Origin: Sphingobacteriaceae bacterium
GTDB lineage: Bacteria; Bacteroidota; Bacteroidia; B-17B0; Aurantibacillaceae
Assembly: GCA_016705695.1 (NCBI GenBank)
Contig: JADJLA010000002.1
Location: forward strand, 310,001 to 374,000
DNA: 64,000 nt
Reading direction: 5' to 3'
In this document: piece by piece, positions 37,254 to 44,620 of the stretch
How positions within the stretch are numbered: position 1 is the stretch's first letter
How the letters are laid out: every line of letters starts with the position of its first letter
Notes under the pieces: generated by a model
What the model was told of the DNA's origin: nothing
What the model saw: the letters and a program-made list of their open reading frames with translations, nothing else
The model's database searches: none
Translations under genes and position numbers: made by a program

Positions 37254-37274
37254 TTAGATCTAATCAGTTCATTT

Positions 37275-38660
37275 ATGAGTAATAAAATGAGAACATTAAC
37301 AGAACCATTTAAAATTAAAATGGTTGAGCCACTCAGGGTAACAACGGAAGAGTACAGGAGTGTGGCTCTAAAAAATGCGGGGTACAATCCTTTTCTATTA
37401 AGATCTAGCGATGTGTTCATTGATCTATTAACAGATAGTGGCACAGGAGCAATGAGTGATGAACAGTGGGCCGGAATGATGGTGGGTGATGAAAGTTACG
37501 CAGGAGCAAAAAGCTGGGAACATCTGGAAGCCGTTGTAAAAGAACTAACAGGAATGGCCTATATTTTACCAACACATCAGGGCCGAGCTGCGGAAAGGAT
37601 CTTATATGGTATTTTAGGCGGTAAAGGAAAAGTTTTTATAAGCAACACACACTTCGATACAACTCGCGCGAATATTGAGTTTACCGGTGCTACAGCGATC
37701 GATATCGTTTATGAAGAAGCTAAAGATCCGGAGATCGATCTGCCATTTAAAGGAAATATTGATCTTGAAAAACTACAGCAATTAATTATTGAACATGGCC
37801 GAGAAAATGTTGCCGCTGTAATTATTACCGTAACCAACAATTCATCGGGTGGACAACCTGTGAGCATGGCTAATGTTCAATCAATAAGAAAAATATGCGA
37901 CAACTATCATATTCCTCTAGTGGTTGATGGATGTAGGATCGCTGAAAACTCATACTTCATTAAACATCGCGAAGAAGGTTACATCAACACTCCGTCTGAA
38001 GATATCGCTAAACAAATGCTTAGATTGGGTGATGCGTTCATCATGAGCGCAAAAAAAGATGGATTGGTAAACATGGGAGGTTTATTGACCATGAAGGACG
38101 AAGCTCTTTCAGTGAAGTGCAAAAATCTGCTGATCATCTCTGAAGGATTTACAACTTATGGCGGTTTATCAGGACGTGATATGGAAGCCCTTGCTATTGG
38201 ACTGAAAGAAGTGTTCGATGAAGATTACCTACATTATCGAATTAGAAGTACAGCATATTTAGGCGAAAAACTAAAAGAGAAAGGCGTACCTGTTGTTTGG
38301 CCAATAGGTGGGCATGCTGTTTACATTGATGCTAAAAAACTATACAATAAAATTCCGATCAATGAATATCCGGGCCAGGCACTTGTTTGCGATCTATACA
38401 TTAAAGGCGGAATACGTTGCGTGGAAATTGGAAGCTTGATGTTTGGTAAATACGATGATCATGGAAAGTTAATTCCTGCAACCAATGAGTTAGTTAGGTT
38501 AGCCATCCCAAGAAGAGTTTATACACAAAGTCATATCGATTACGTGTTGGATATATTCAATGATATTTTAGAAATGAGAGAACAAAAAAAGGGATATAGG
38601 ATCACATACGAACCCCCATTTTTACGCCATTTTACTGCACGCTTAGAAAAAATTGCTTGA
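37275..38660 (+). CDS. tnaA: Tryptophanase-type beta-eliminating lyase
   Basis: This PLP enzyme of 461 residues would cleave tryptophan to indole, pyruvate and ammonia. The PLP Lys is in IMSAKKDGLVN (K261). DGCRIAEN carries the Asp/Arg that hold PLP. LLTDSGTGAMSDEQWAGMMVGDESYAG is the conserved N-terminal block. At the specificity position it has CVEIGS (Ile385), where tryptophanases have Ile and tyrosine phenol-lyases have Arg. This supports tryptophanase over its neighbour's function. A related but clearly different lyase gene follows 22 nt later. Confidence 0.9.
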   Translation: MSNKMRTLTEPFKIKMVEPLRVTTEEYRSVALKNAGYNPFLLRSSDVFIDLLTDSGTGAMSDEQWAGMMVGDESYAGAKSWEHLEAVVKELTGMAYILPTHQGRAAERILYGILGGKGKVFISNTHFDTTRANIEFTGATAIDIVYEEAKDPEIDLPFKGNIDLEKLQQLIIEHGRENVAAVIITVTNNSSGGQPVSMANVQSIRKICDNYHIPLVVDGCRIAENSYFIKHREEGYINTPSEDIAKQMLRLGDAFIMSAKKDGLVNMGGLLTMKDEALSVKCKNLLIISEGFTTYGGLSGRDMEALAIGLKEVFDEDYLHYRIRSTAYLGEKLKEKGVPVVWPIGGHAVYIDAKKLYNKIPINEYPGQALVCDLYIKGGIRCVEIGSLMFGKYDDHGKLIPATNELVRLAIPRRVYTQSHIDYVLDIFNDILEMREQKKGYRITYEPPFLRHFTARLEKIA

Positions 38661-38682
38661 TCCATAATAAAAAAATGTACTT

Positions 38683-40065
38683 ATGAAAACAATAAAAAAA
38701 CGATCTTGGGCAGAGCCCTACAAAATGAAAATGGTTGAGTTACTAAAAATGACAACCAAACAACAACGCATAAAAGCAATAAAAGAAGCCGGCTATAATA
38801 CATTCCTTTTAAGATCAGAAGATGTTTATATCGATCTATTGACAGACAGCGGAACAAACTCAATGAGCGACCGACAATGGGGAGCTTTCATGACCGGCGA
38901 CGAAGCTTATGCAGGAAGTAAAAGCTATTACAAATTAGAAAAAGCAATTCAAACATATTACGGATATAAATATGTGATCCCAACACATCAAGGCAGAGCC
39001 GCTGAAAATATCTTATCAAAGATCTTGATCAAAAAAGGAGATATTATTCCCGGCAACATGTACTTTACTACAACACGCTTACATCAAGAGTTAGCAGGTG
39101 GAATATTTGCCGACATAATCATTGATGAGGCTCATGAGCCTTTTAATGAACATCCATTTAAAGGAAATGTTGATATAGCGAAATTGGATAAATTGGTTAA
39201 AAAATATGGGGCTAAAAAAATACCATATGTGAGCCTTGCAACCAATGTGAATTTAGCAGGCGGGCAACCGGTGAGTATGGCCAACTTAAAAGAACTAAGA
39301 GCATATACTAAAAAACATAAGATCCGTATCATTCATGATATGACAAGAGTTGCTGAAAACGCTTACTTCATACAACAAAGAGAAAAAGGTTACGATAAAA
39401 AAACGATCAAAGAAATTGTATTTGAGATTTGTTCATTAACCGACGGCGCCACAATGAGTGCAAAAAAAGACGCTCTTGTTAACATTGGAGGTTTCATGGC
39501 AACAAACGAATGGGATGTTTTTGAAGAGGCTAGAAATTTGGTTGTTGTTTATGAAGGCTTACACACCTATGGAGGTTTGGCCGGCAGAGATATGGAGGCA
39601 ATTGCAATTGGAATTTCAGAGAGCCTAGATGATAACCATCAAAATGCAAGAGTAGGTCAGGTAGAATATCTCGGACACAAAATGCTGGAATACGGCATCC
39701 CAATTGTAAAACCCATTGGAGGCCATGGCATATTTGTTGATGCTAGATCTTTTTTACCACACCTTACGCAAGATCAATTTCCGGCGCAAACACTTGCAGC
39801 AGAAATGTATATTGATTCAGGTATTAGAACAATGGAACGTGGAATTGTATCGGCCGGAAGAAAATCAAATAACGAAAATCATTATCCAAAATTAGAATTA
39901 GTGCGATTTACCATTCCGAGAAGAGTTTATACGCAGGCTCACATGGATGTTATTGCTGAGTCGGCAGCTGCCGTGTACGACCGACGAAAAGCAATTAAAG
40001 GTTTAAAAATGATCTACGAGCCAAAATATCTTCGTTTCTTCCAAGCAAAATTCGAAAAGTTGTAA
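38683..40065 (+). CDS. tpl: Tyrosine phenol-lyase-type beta-eliminating lyase
   Basis: This 460-residue PLP enzyme would split tyrosine to phenol, pyruvate and ammonia. It aligns with Citrobacter TPL at a constant offset of +5 over the sites checked. PLP Lys262 is in TMSAKKDALVN. Phe128-Thr129 is in MYFTTTRLHQ. TMERG carries Met384 and Arg386, equivalent to TPL Met379 and Arg381, where Arg381 is the residue that selects phenol. The HLTQDQFPAQTLAAEMYIDSG segment is also TPL-like. It lies between tryptophanase and the NorC-like gene (next start 17 nt later). Activity is inferred from these residues. Confidence 0.88.
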   Translation: MKTIKKRSWAEPYKMKMVELLKMTTKQQRIKAIKEAGYNTFLLRSEDVYIDLLTDSGTNSMSDRQWGAFMTGDEAYAGSKSYYKLEKAIQTYYGYKYVIPTHQGRAAENILSKILIKKGDIIPGNMYFTTTRLHQELAGGIFADIIIDEAHEPFNEHPFKGNVDIAKLDKLVKKYGAKKIPYVSLATNVNLAGGQPVSMANLKELRAYTKKHKIRIIHDMTRVAENAYFIQQREKGYDKKTIKEIVFEICSLTDGATMSAKKDALVNIGGFMATNEWDVFEEARNLVVVYEGLHTYGGLAGRDMEAIAIGISESLDDNHQNARVGQVEYLGHKMLEYGIPIVKPIGGHGIFVDARSFLPHLTQDQFPAQTLAAEMYIDSGIRTMERGIVSAGRKSNNENHYPKLELVRFTIPRRVYTQAHMDVIAESAAAVYDRRKAIKGLKMIYEPKYLRFFQAKFEKL

Positions 40066-40081
40066 TGGCGCTTTACGCGAT

Positions 40082-40504
40082 ATGAGATCCAAACCAATAT
40101 ATATATTTCTTTTTTTATGTATATCATTTCTTATTTACTCATTCAGTATATATTTAAAACCCCTTTCTGTAAAAGAGGATCCTAGATTTGACAAGAAAAA
40201 AGCCTCCGAAGGTAGATTGGTTTGGCAAGCCTATAATTGCCAAAGCTGCCATCAATTGTATAGCTTAGGAGGTTATTTAGGACCCGACCTAACAAATATC
40301 ATTTCAAATCCCTATAAAGGCGAGCAATTTGTTAGAACTATGATCAAAGCGGGCGTAAAACAAATGCCTTCATTTAACTTGGCCGACAATGAAATGAATT
40401 CGCTAATAGAATTTCTGAGATCAACAGATGCGAGTGGTAGGGCAGATGTAAGACAGTTTAATGTAAATAGCTTAGGAGTGATCGAACAAAATGAAGTTAA
40501 ATAA
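40082..40504 (+). CDS. NorC-like membrane-anchored mono-haem cytochrome c
   Basis: This 140-residue protein has an N-terminal membrane anchor (IYIFLFLCISFLIYSFSIYL) and a haem c site CQSCH (C53, C56, H57) in the NorC-type context LVWQAYNCQSCHQLYSLGGYLGPDL. The axial Met is M95 in VKQMPSFNL. NorC passes electrons to NorB in cytochrome c-type NO reductases. It overlaps the NorB-like gene by 14 nt, so the two are surely a complex. The symbol norC is withheld because the partner is atypical. Confidence 0.88.
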   Translation: MRSKPIYIFLFLCISFLIYSFSIYLKPLSVKEDPRFDKKKASEGRLVWQAYNCQSCHQLYSLGGYLGPDLTNIISNPYKGEQFVRTMIKAGVKQMPSFNLADNEMNSLIEFLRSTDASGRADVRQFNVNSLGVIEQNEVK

Positions 40505-41837
40505 ATTCAATATTGGAAATCTATTTCTGATCACTTCCTTATGTTTACTGGCATTAGGATTGAGCTTCGGTTTACTGGCAACCCTCATTTACATTTTCCC
40601 TGAATTCCTTAAGGACCATCTTGGTTTTGTTTCGTTAAGACCGCTACATGTTTCATTAGCAATTTTTTGGATCATTTTAGGAGCTACAGGTTGTATCTAT
40701 AATGGATTAAAACAACACACTACAGAAGGATCAACGTATAAGATCGCAATTGTTCAATGGATATTATGGATAACTTCTATTACTGGTATTGCAGTCTCTT
40801 ATTTTATTAAAGATTTTGGCGGAAGAGAATACTGGGAGTTCAATCCGATCTGGGCGTTTCCCATAGCATTAGCATGGGTATTATTCTTAGTGAACTTCTA
40901 TTCATTAGTGAAAAAAATAAAAAACTGGCCGGTTTACATTTGGATGTGGCTAACTGGGGTATTGTTCTTCTTGTTCACTTTTACCGAAAACTATTTATGG
41001 GTCTTTCCATATTTCAGAGAACATTTTATTACCGACATGACCATACAGTGGAAAGTTAATGGTTCACTTGTTGGTGCCTGGAATCAAATACTATATGGCA
41101 CCGCAATTTTTTTAATGGATAGGATCTCCAATACAAAAAATACAGGCAGAAGCAAACTTGCTTTTGCAATGTATTTTCTTGGAATAACAAATCTAATGTT
41201 TAATTGGGGGCATCATATTTACACTTTACCAACTGAAAAATATATTCGCTATTTTGGATACGCCGTTAGTATGACCGAATGGATCTTCCTAGCTAAAATA
41301 TTCTTTGACTGGAAAAAAAGCCTTAATGCTATCCAAAAAAATTATCACTATTTCCCTTACCGATTTTTAATGGCCGCAGATATATGGGTCTTATTAAATT
41401 TGTTCCAAGCAATATTAATGTCTATCCCTGCTATTAATAAATTCACACACGGAACACATGTTACAGTTGCACATGCCATGGGCACAACTATAGGCATCAA
41501 TAGCATGATCCTTTTTGCCGCTTGTTTCATTTTCTTTGACTATAAACTTGATACAACTTCACTTAACGGCCGTTTTCTAAATAAAGTATTTTGGTTGATA
41601 CAGGGCGCGTTGTTTCTGTTTTGGCTAAGTTTAAATTTTGCCGGAATTAAAAAAGGAATCTGGCAGTTAAGCGATCAACAAAGCACTTATTCAGAAATGA
41701 TGGAATCGCTACAACCTTATTTTATCACTTTTTTTTGTGCAGGATCACTCCTATTTATTGGCATGTGTTTGCTAGTATACAAGCTCTTAAAATTTGCCCG
41801 CAGCAATAAAATAATCACTACAACAATTAAAACATGA
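40491..41837 (+). CDS. Atypical NorB-like haem-copper superfamily protein with altered active-site ligands
   Basis: This 448-residue, roughly 12-helix protein aligns with cNOR NorB from end to end. Kept: His53 (low-spin haem ligand), His241-His242 (Fe_B pair, NWGHHIYTLP), Glu263 and His328 (haem b3 ligand, VTVAHAM). Changed: the Fe_B His of HLWVEG is Asn190 and its Glu is Val194 (VNGSLVGAWNQ); the Glu of WEL is Asn198; the second haem ligand of AHGH is Met330. It therefore cannot be a standard NO reductase. It could be one of the non-canonical NOR types, or a NO-dismutase-like enzyme; I cannot decide without alignment and assay. It overlaps the next gene by 4 nt. Confidence 0.85.
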   Translation: MKLNKFNIGNLFLITSLCLLALGLSFGLLATLIYIFPEFLKDHLGFVSLRPLHVSLAIFWIILGATGCIYNGLKQHTTEGSTYKIAIVQWILWITSITGIAVSYFIKDFGGREYWEFNPIWAFPIALAWVLFLVNFYSLVKKIKNWPVYIWMWLTGVLFFLFTFTENYLWVFPYFREHFITDMTIQWKVNGSLVGAWNQILYGTAIFLMDRISNTKNTGRSKLAFAMYFLGITNLMFNWGHHIYTLPTEKYIRYFGYAVSMTEWIFLAKIFFDWKKSLNAIQKNYHYFPYRFLMAADIWVLLNLFQAILMSIPAINKFTHGTHVTVAHAMGTTIGINSMILFAACFIFFDYKLDTTSLNGRFLNKVFWLIQGALFLFWLSLNFAGIKKGIWQLSDQQSTYSEMMESLQPYFITFFCAGSLLFIGMCLLVYKLLKFARSNKIITTTIKT

Positions 41838-42019
41838 ATACAGCTACCTATTTTATTATTGCCCTGCTTTGGATAGCAGCATGCTCATTCATTAGTTTAT
41901 ATATTCTTGGTATGGGTATGACCTTAAAACAGCAAGTCAGCCTAGGTTTTACATCCATTCTGGTTTCGTTTTTACTCGGTGCCTGCATGTTGTTTCTAAT
42001 GATTGCCATAGACGCTTAA
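41834..42019 (+). CDS. Small two-helix membrane protein of the NorCB-like unit
   Basis: This 61-residue protein is nearly all hydrophobic: TYFIIALLWIAACSFISLYIL and GFTSILVSFLLGACMLFLMIAI form two membrane helices joined by a short polar turn (GMTLKQQ). It overlaps the NorB-like stop by 4 nt (ATGA), so it is translationally coupled. It is probably a small accessory subunit of that complex. No family is recognised. Confidence 0.75.
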   Translation: MNTATYFIIALLWIAACSFISLYILGMGMTLKQQVSLGFTSILVSFLLGACMLFLMIAIDA

Positions 42020-42031
42020 TTAAAATTAACA

Positions 42032-42478
42032 ATGAATATGATCAGAGTTACAAAAGAATTCCGTTTTGAAATGGCGCACGCGCTTTATGGATACAACGGG
42101 CCGTGTAAAAATATACACGGTCACTCTTATCGTTTAAGCGTATGCGTTATCGGACCGGTTTTAAATAACGGCACACAAGCAAAAAATGGGATGGTAATGG
42201 ATTTTACCGACCTTAAAAGAATAGTACAGTCGTTAGTAATTGATGAACTTGATCACGCCTTGCTTTTGAATGGCAACTCTCCTCACAAAGAAATGGCATT
42301 AAATAAAGAAGTTTTTGAAAAAGTGATCTTTGTAAATTATCAACCCACTTGTGAAAATCTTGTGATTGAAATAGCTGAAAGAATAAAGAAAGCTTTACCC
42401 CAAAATTTAGAATTACATCATTTAAAGCTACACGAAACAGTAAGCTCTTATGCCGAATGGTATTCGGAAGATAATTAA
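42032..42478 (+). CDS. 6-pyruvoyl-tetrahydropterin synthase / QueD family protein
   Basis: This 148-residue protein has the zinc-binding His set (FEMAHALYG, then CKNIHGHSYRL) and the catalytic Cys in the CxxxHGH spacing of QueD/PTPS enzymes. VMDFTDLKRIV and LDHALLLN follow, then the C-terminal Glu (HLKLHETVSSYAEWY). It could make 6-carboxy-tetrahydropterin for queuosine, or act on a pterin. No queC, queE or queF is nearby; it trails the NorCB-like unit by 12 nt. The placement beside aromatic amino acid lyases is unexplained. Confidence 0.88.
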   Translation: MNMIRVTKEFRFEMAHALYGYNGPCKNIHGHSYRLSVCVIGPVLNNGTQAKNGMVMDFTDLKRIVQSLVIDELDHALLLNGNSPHKEMALNKEVFEKVIFVNYQPTCENLVIEIAERIKKALPQNLELHHLKLHETVSSYAEWYSEDN

Positions 42479-42483
42479 AACAC

Positions 42484-42916
42484 CTACTTTTTTTCGTCGC
42501 TAAGATTCCAAATAGTTTTGTTTCCAAAACCTAAGGTATTGTTGTGTATTTTATGCGCTCTAACAAAAGCCCCAAATATAACCGGGCATTGCTAAACTAA
42601 AAGGGTATTTTTTAGTATACTGCGAACTAAGCTTGAATTTATCAACATCTTCTTTACTCAAAATCTTTCCCGAAAATTGTATCCCCTTTATTTTCAGTAT
42701 GTCTATACTGTCTGGCAATATAGTGCCTGCAATATTAGCATTCGGTAACACCATTTCATCATGCGAAGCCCCGCTCGAAGATTTAAACATTAATACATGG
42801 TTTTCTTCATCCAAAAGATAAAAGCAATTGATGCAATAAGGTTTACCTTCTTTGGTTATAAAGCAAACTGTTGCGATCTTGTTGTCGTTAATAAAATCAG
42901 TTATAGCAGGTTCCAT
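42484..42916 (-). CDS. Pyridoxamine 5'-phosphate oxidase family (FMN-binding) protein, single frameshift
   Basis: The start at 42916 opens a split-barrel flavin protein (IATVCFITKEGKPYCINCFYLLD, then MFKSSSGASHDEMV). The frame ends early at 42560 after MPGYIWGFC. The other frame continues as AFVRAHKIHNNTLGFGNKTIWNLSDEKK to 42484, which matches the family C-terminus. One extra G in the GGGG run at about 42571-42574 explains the break. It lies 13 nt behind the thioesterase gene and shares its regulon promoter. Function is unknown; heme- or flavin-linked nitroreductase-like roles occur in the family. Confidence 0.72.
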
Positions 42917-42929
42917 AGTTTACAATTTT

Positions 42930-43394
42930 TTAGTACGATAATAATCTTGACTTTTTTCTCTTGTCAGCATCTGCAAATTGTTTCTTTTCACTTACACTTC
43001 CAGGTTTTACAGTTGGAACAGCAACAGGCTTAGCATTGTCATCTAGGGCCACAAATGTGAAATACGATTCATTAATAAGATAAGCTTGCTGCCCTCTCAC
43101 TTTTTTTGCCCATGCTTGAACAAATATTTCCATGGATGAATTAAACGCTCGAGTGATCCTTGCTTTAATGGTGATGATATCGCCAACTTTTGCAGGCGAT
43201 TTAAATTTTACACTATCAATTGAAGCAGTTACACAAATATGCTCAGAATGATTTTGAGCACATACGGCTGAAGCAATGTCCATCCATTGCACCAATCTTC
43301 CGCCTTGTAGAATACCCATAGGATTTGTATCATTAGGACAAACAATCTCAGTCATTATCGTTTCTGACAAGCTAGGTGGTTTTATTTTTTTCAT
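42930..43394 (-). CDS. Acyl-CoA thioesterase (YciA-like hotdog fold)
   Basis: This 154-residue single-hotdog thioesterase hydrolyses acyl-CoA to free acid and CoA. PMGILQGGRLVQWMDIASAVCAQNH contains the central hotdog helix with the catalytic Asp. VKFKSPAKVGDIITIKARI follows, then a basic C-terminal tail. It is the first gene behind a well-spaced regulon module (43434-43477), so it is likely induced with nitrate respiration. Its connection to that process is not obvious; membrane lipid remodelling with the nearby desaturase is a guess. Confidence 0.88.
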   Translation of the reverse strand: MKKIKPPSLSETIMTEIVCPNDTNPMGILQGGRLVQWMDIASAVCAQNHSEHICVTASIDSVKFKSPAKVGDIITIKARITRAFNSSMEIFVQAWAKKVRGQQAYLINESYFTFVALDDNAKPVAVPTVKPGSVSEKKQFADADKRKKSRLLSY

Positions 43395-43433
43395 AAATAA
43401 AGCTATGTTTTACTTCTACGGATCTTAGAGCTC

Positions 43434-43477
43434 CCAATTTACATAACTTCTTAGTTTTTGTTCCTGATCTATATCAG
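43434..43477 (-). promoter_or_regulatory. Crp/Fnr-type operator plus -7 box for the thioesterase operon
   Basis: The operator CTGATCTATATCAG at 43464-43477 has perfect half-sites. A 22-nt gap leads to TAAATTGG (complement of 43434-43441), one mismatch from TAnnTTTG. The leader is about 33 nt. Confidence 0.75.
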
Positions 43478-43589
43478 CATTTAAATTATCAGTAATATAA
43501 AAACAGTAAAAATGTGCCATAAATCAAAAACCCTCAAAAGCTTTCAGTTCCAAGGGTTTCCTGTTTGTAGCAAGACCTCCAGAGGTATT

Positions 43590-43737
43590 GAACCAAGTTT
43601 CGTCTTCTTTGTGTCTGAGCGACACAAAAAAATCGATTTCTGTACAATTATTTGAACAGCTGGAAAGAGACCTGATGGCCATTGAAGAATTTGATCGCGA
43701 GATGAAGATGATGGGAAAAAACAAAGCCACCAGTTAA
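43590..43737 (+). pseudogene. Fragment related to the small ORF at 43811-44017
   Basis: One frame reads LCLSDTKKS, then LFEQLERDLMAIEEFDREMKMMGK, and stops at 43735-43737. It has no ATG before the middle of the reading frame. The C-terminal block matches LIQLERDLIAIEKFDRLLKTLG of the next small ORF. A GTGTC/GACAC hairpin sits at 43611-43625. This looks like a decayed or partial copy of a short gene. Function unknown. Confidence 0.5.
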
Positions 43738-43818
43738 TTTGGTGGCTTTAATCATTACGAGGTATTGATGTTGAACCTCTTTTTGTATTCTTTGTGTCTT
43801 TCCGACACTCTTGGTAGA
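43723..43818. repeat. Left copy of direct repeat matching the 3' flank of the initiator tRNA gene
   Basis: It resembles 50433-50523: a terminator-like hairpin (AAAGCCACC / GGTGGCTTT, 43723-43749), an ATTACGAGGT block, then 38 identical bases (43771-43808 versus 50477-50514), ending in TTGGTAG. That end is the complement of the tRNA tail CTACCA. The two copies bracket the RND efflux operon. Confidence 0.82.
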
Positions 43819-44017
43819 AAAGACGTCTATCAAAACGAACCTCTTTGCTAATTCTGTGTGTCTGGTTGACACAAAGAACGCGAAAACAAACGACCCATAC
43901 AAGCTAGAAACTGAAAAGTCAAAGAATTTAAGCTCAGACACCTTATTGATTCAGTTGGAACGAGATCTGATTGCTATAGAAAAGTTTGATAGGCTTTTGA
44001 AGACACTAGGTAGATAG
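43811..44017 (+). CDS. Small hypothetical ORF (68 aa), doubtful
   Basis: Open from a TTG at 43811 to a stop at 44015, with no ATG. The C-terminal LIQLERDLIAIEKFDRLLKTLGR is a predicted helix repeated in the fragment just upstream. The middle (FANSVCLVDTKN) spans a GTGTC/GACAC hairpin unit. Family unknown. It may be a real short gene of a duplicated pair or part of the repeat. Confidence 0.35.
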   Translation: MVEKTSIKTNLFANSVCLVDTKNAKTNDPYKLETEKSKNLSSDTLLIQLERDLIAIEKFDRLLKTLGR

Positions 44018-44061
44018 ATGTTAATTTTAACAAAATACTTTTATTGTGTCGGGATAAGTAT

Positions 44062-44069
44062 TACTTTTG
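44062..44069 (+). promoter_or_regulatory. -7 box upstream of the efflux operon
   Basis: TACTTTTG is a perfect TAnnTTTG box 19 nt before the ATG at 44089, with a TTG about 15 nt upstream of it as a possible -33 element. No operator-like palindrome is present, unlike the regulon promoters. Confidence 0.45.
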
Positions 44070-44088
44070 AGCTGCTTAATCAATTCAA

Positions 44089-44478
44089 ATGTTTAAAGGT
44101 CTTAAAATAAATATTGCTATAATTATTTGCGTAGCGTTTCTATTTCGCCTTTATTCTCTTAGTCTTAGTTTTGTTTCCTCTTCAAATGAAAGCAATTCTC
44201 TTACAAACCCTTGTCTTTCCTTTGCAGCAAAAAAAGACGCATCGCTTGTTGAATCTGAAAAAAATTCTAAGTCTGTTTATACTGACTTGGTATTTTCTGA
44301 AGAGGATCCCGATGATGAGAACGAGCATAAATCTTTCACTCCAATTTTATTAGAGCCCTTCTCTGGTCTTACCGTTTGTTGCATTGGAAATCACTTTAAA
44401 GCAATTACCCCATCCAATAAGTATTTCGCTTGCAATTCATCTCAGCGCCGTATTGAATTTGGCGTTTTCAGAATCTGA
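44089..44478 (+). CDS. Hypothetical secreted or membrane-anchored 129-aa protein
   Basis: The N-terminus is a basic-hydrophobic signal or anchor (INIAIIICVAFLFRLYSLSLSFV). The rest is Ser/Glu-rich with a short acidic run (SEEDPDDENEHK) and Cys pairs late in the sequence (TVCCIGNHF). I recognise no family. It precedes the RND adaptor gene by 142 nt in the same direction and may be its first operon gene. Confidence 0.6.
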   Translation: MFKGLKINIAIIICVAFLFRLYSLSLSFVSSSNESNSLTNPCLSFAAKKDASLVESEKNSKSVYTDLVFSEEDPDDENEHKSFTPILLEPFSGLTVCCIGNHFKAITPSNKYFACNSSQRRIEFGVFRI

Positions 44479-44620
44479 TTCAGTATTTTCTTAGAGGAGA
44501 ATTTAATTAGTACAACTTCCGTTTTTACTCTCTTTTGAGTTCATTAGCATAACGCTAACAAAATTGGCATAGGAATACCTCTGCTTTTTAAAATCATCGT
44601 ATCATTTAAAGAAAATTACC

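Noticed and set aside
40082..41837. Calling the NorCB-like pair a standard nitric oxide reductase
   Set aside because: Four active-site or haem-ligand positions differ from cNOR, so the routine name would mislead.
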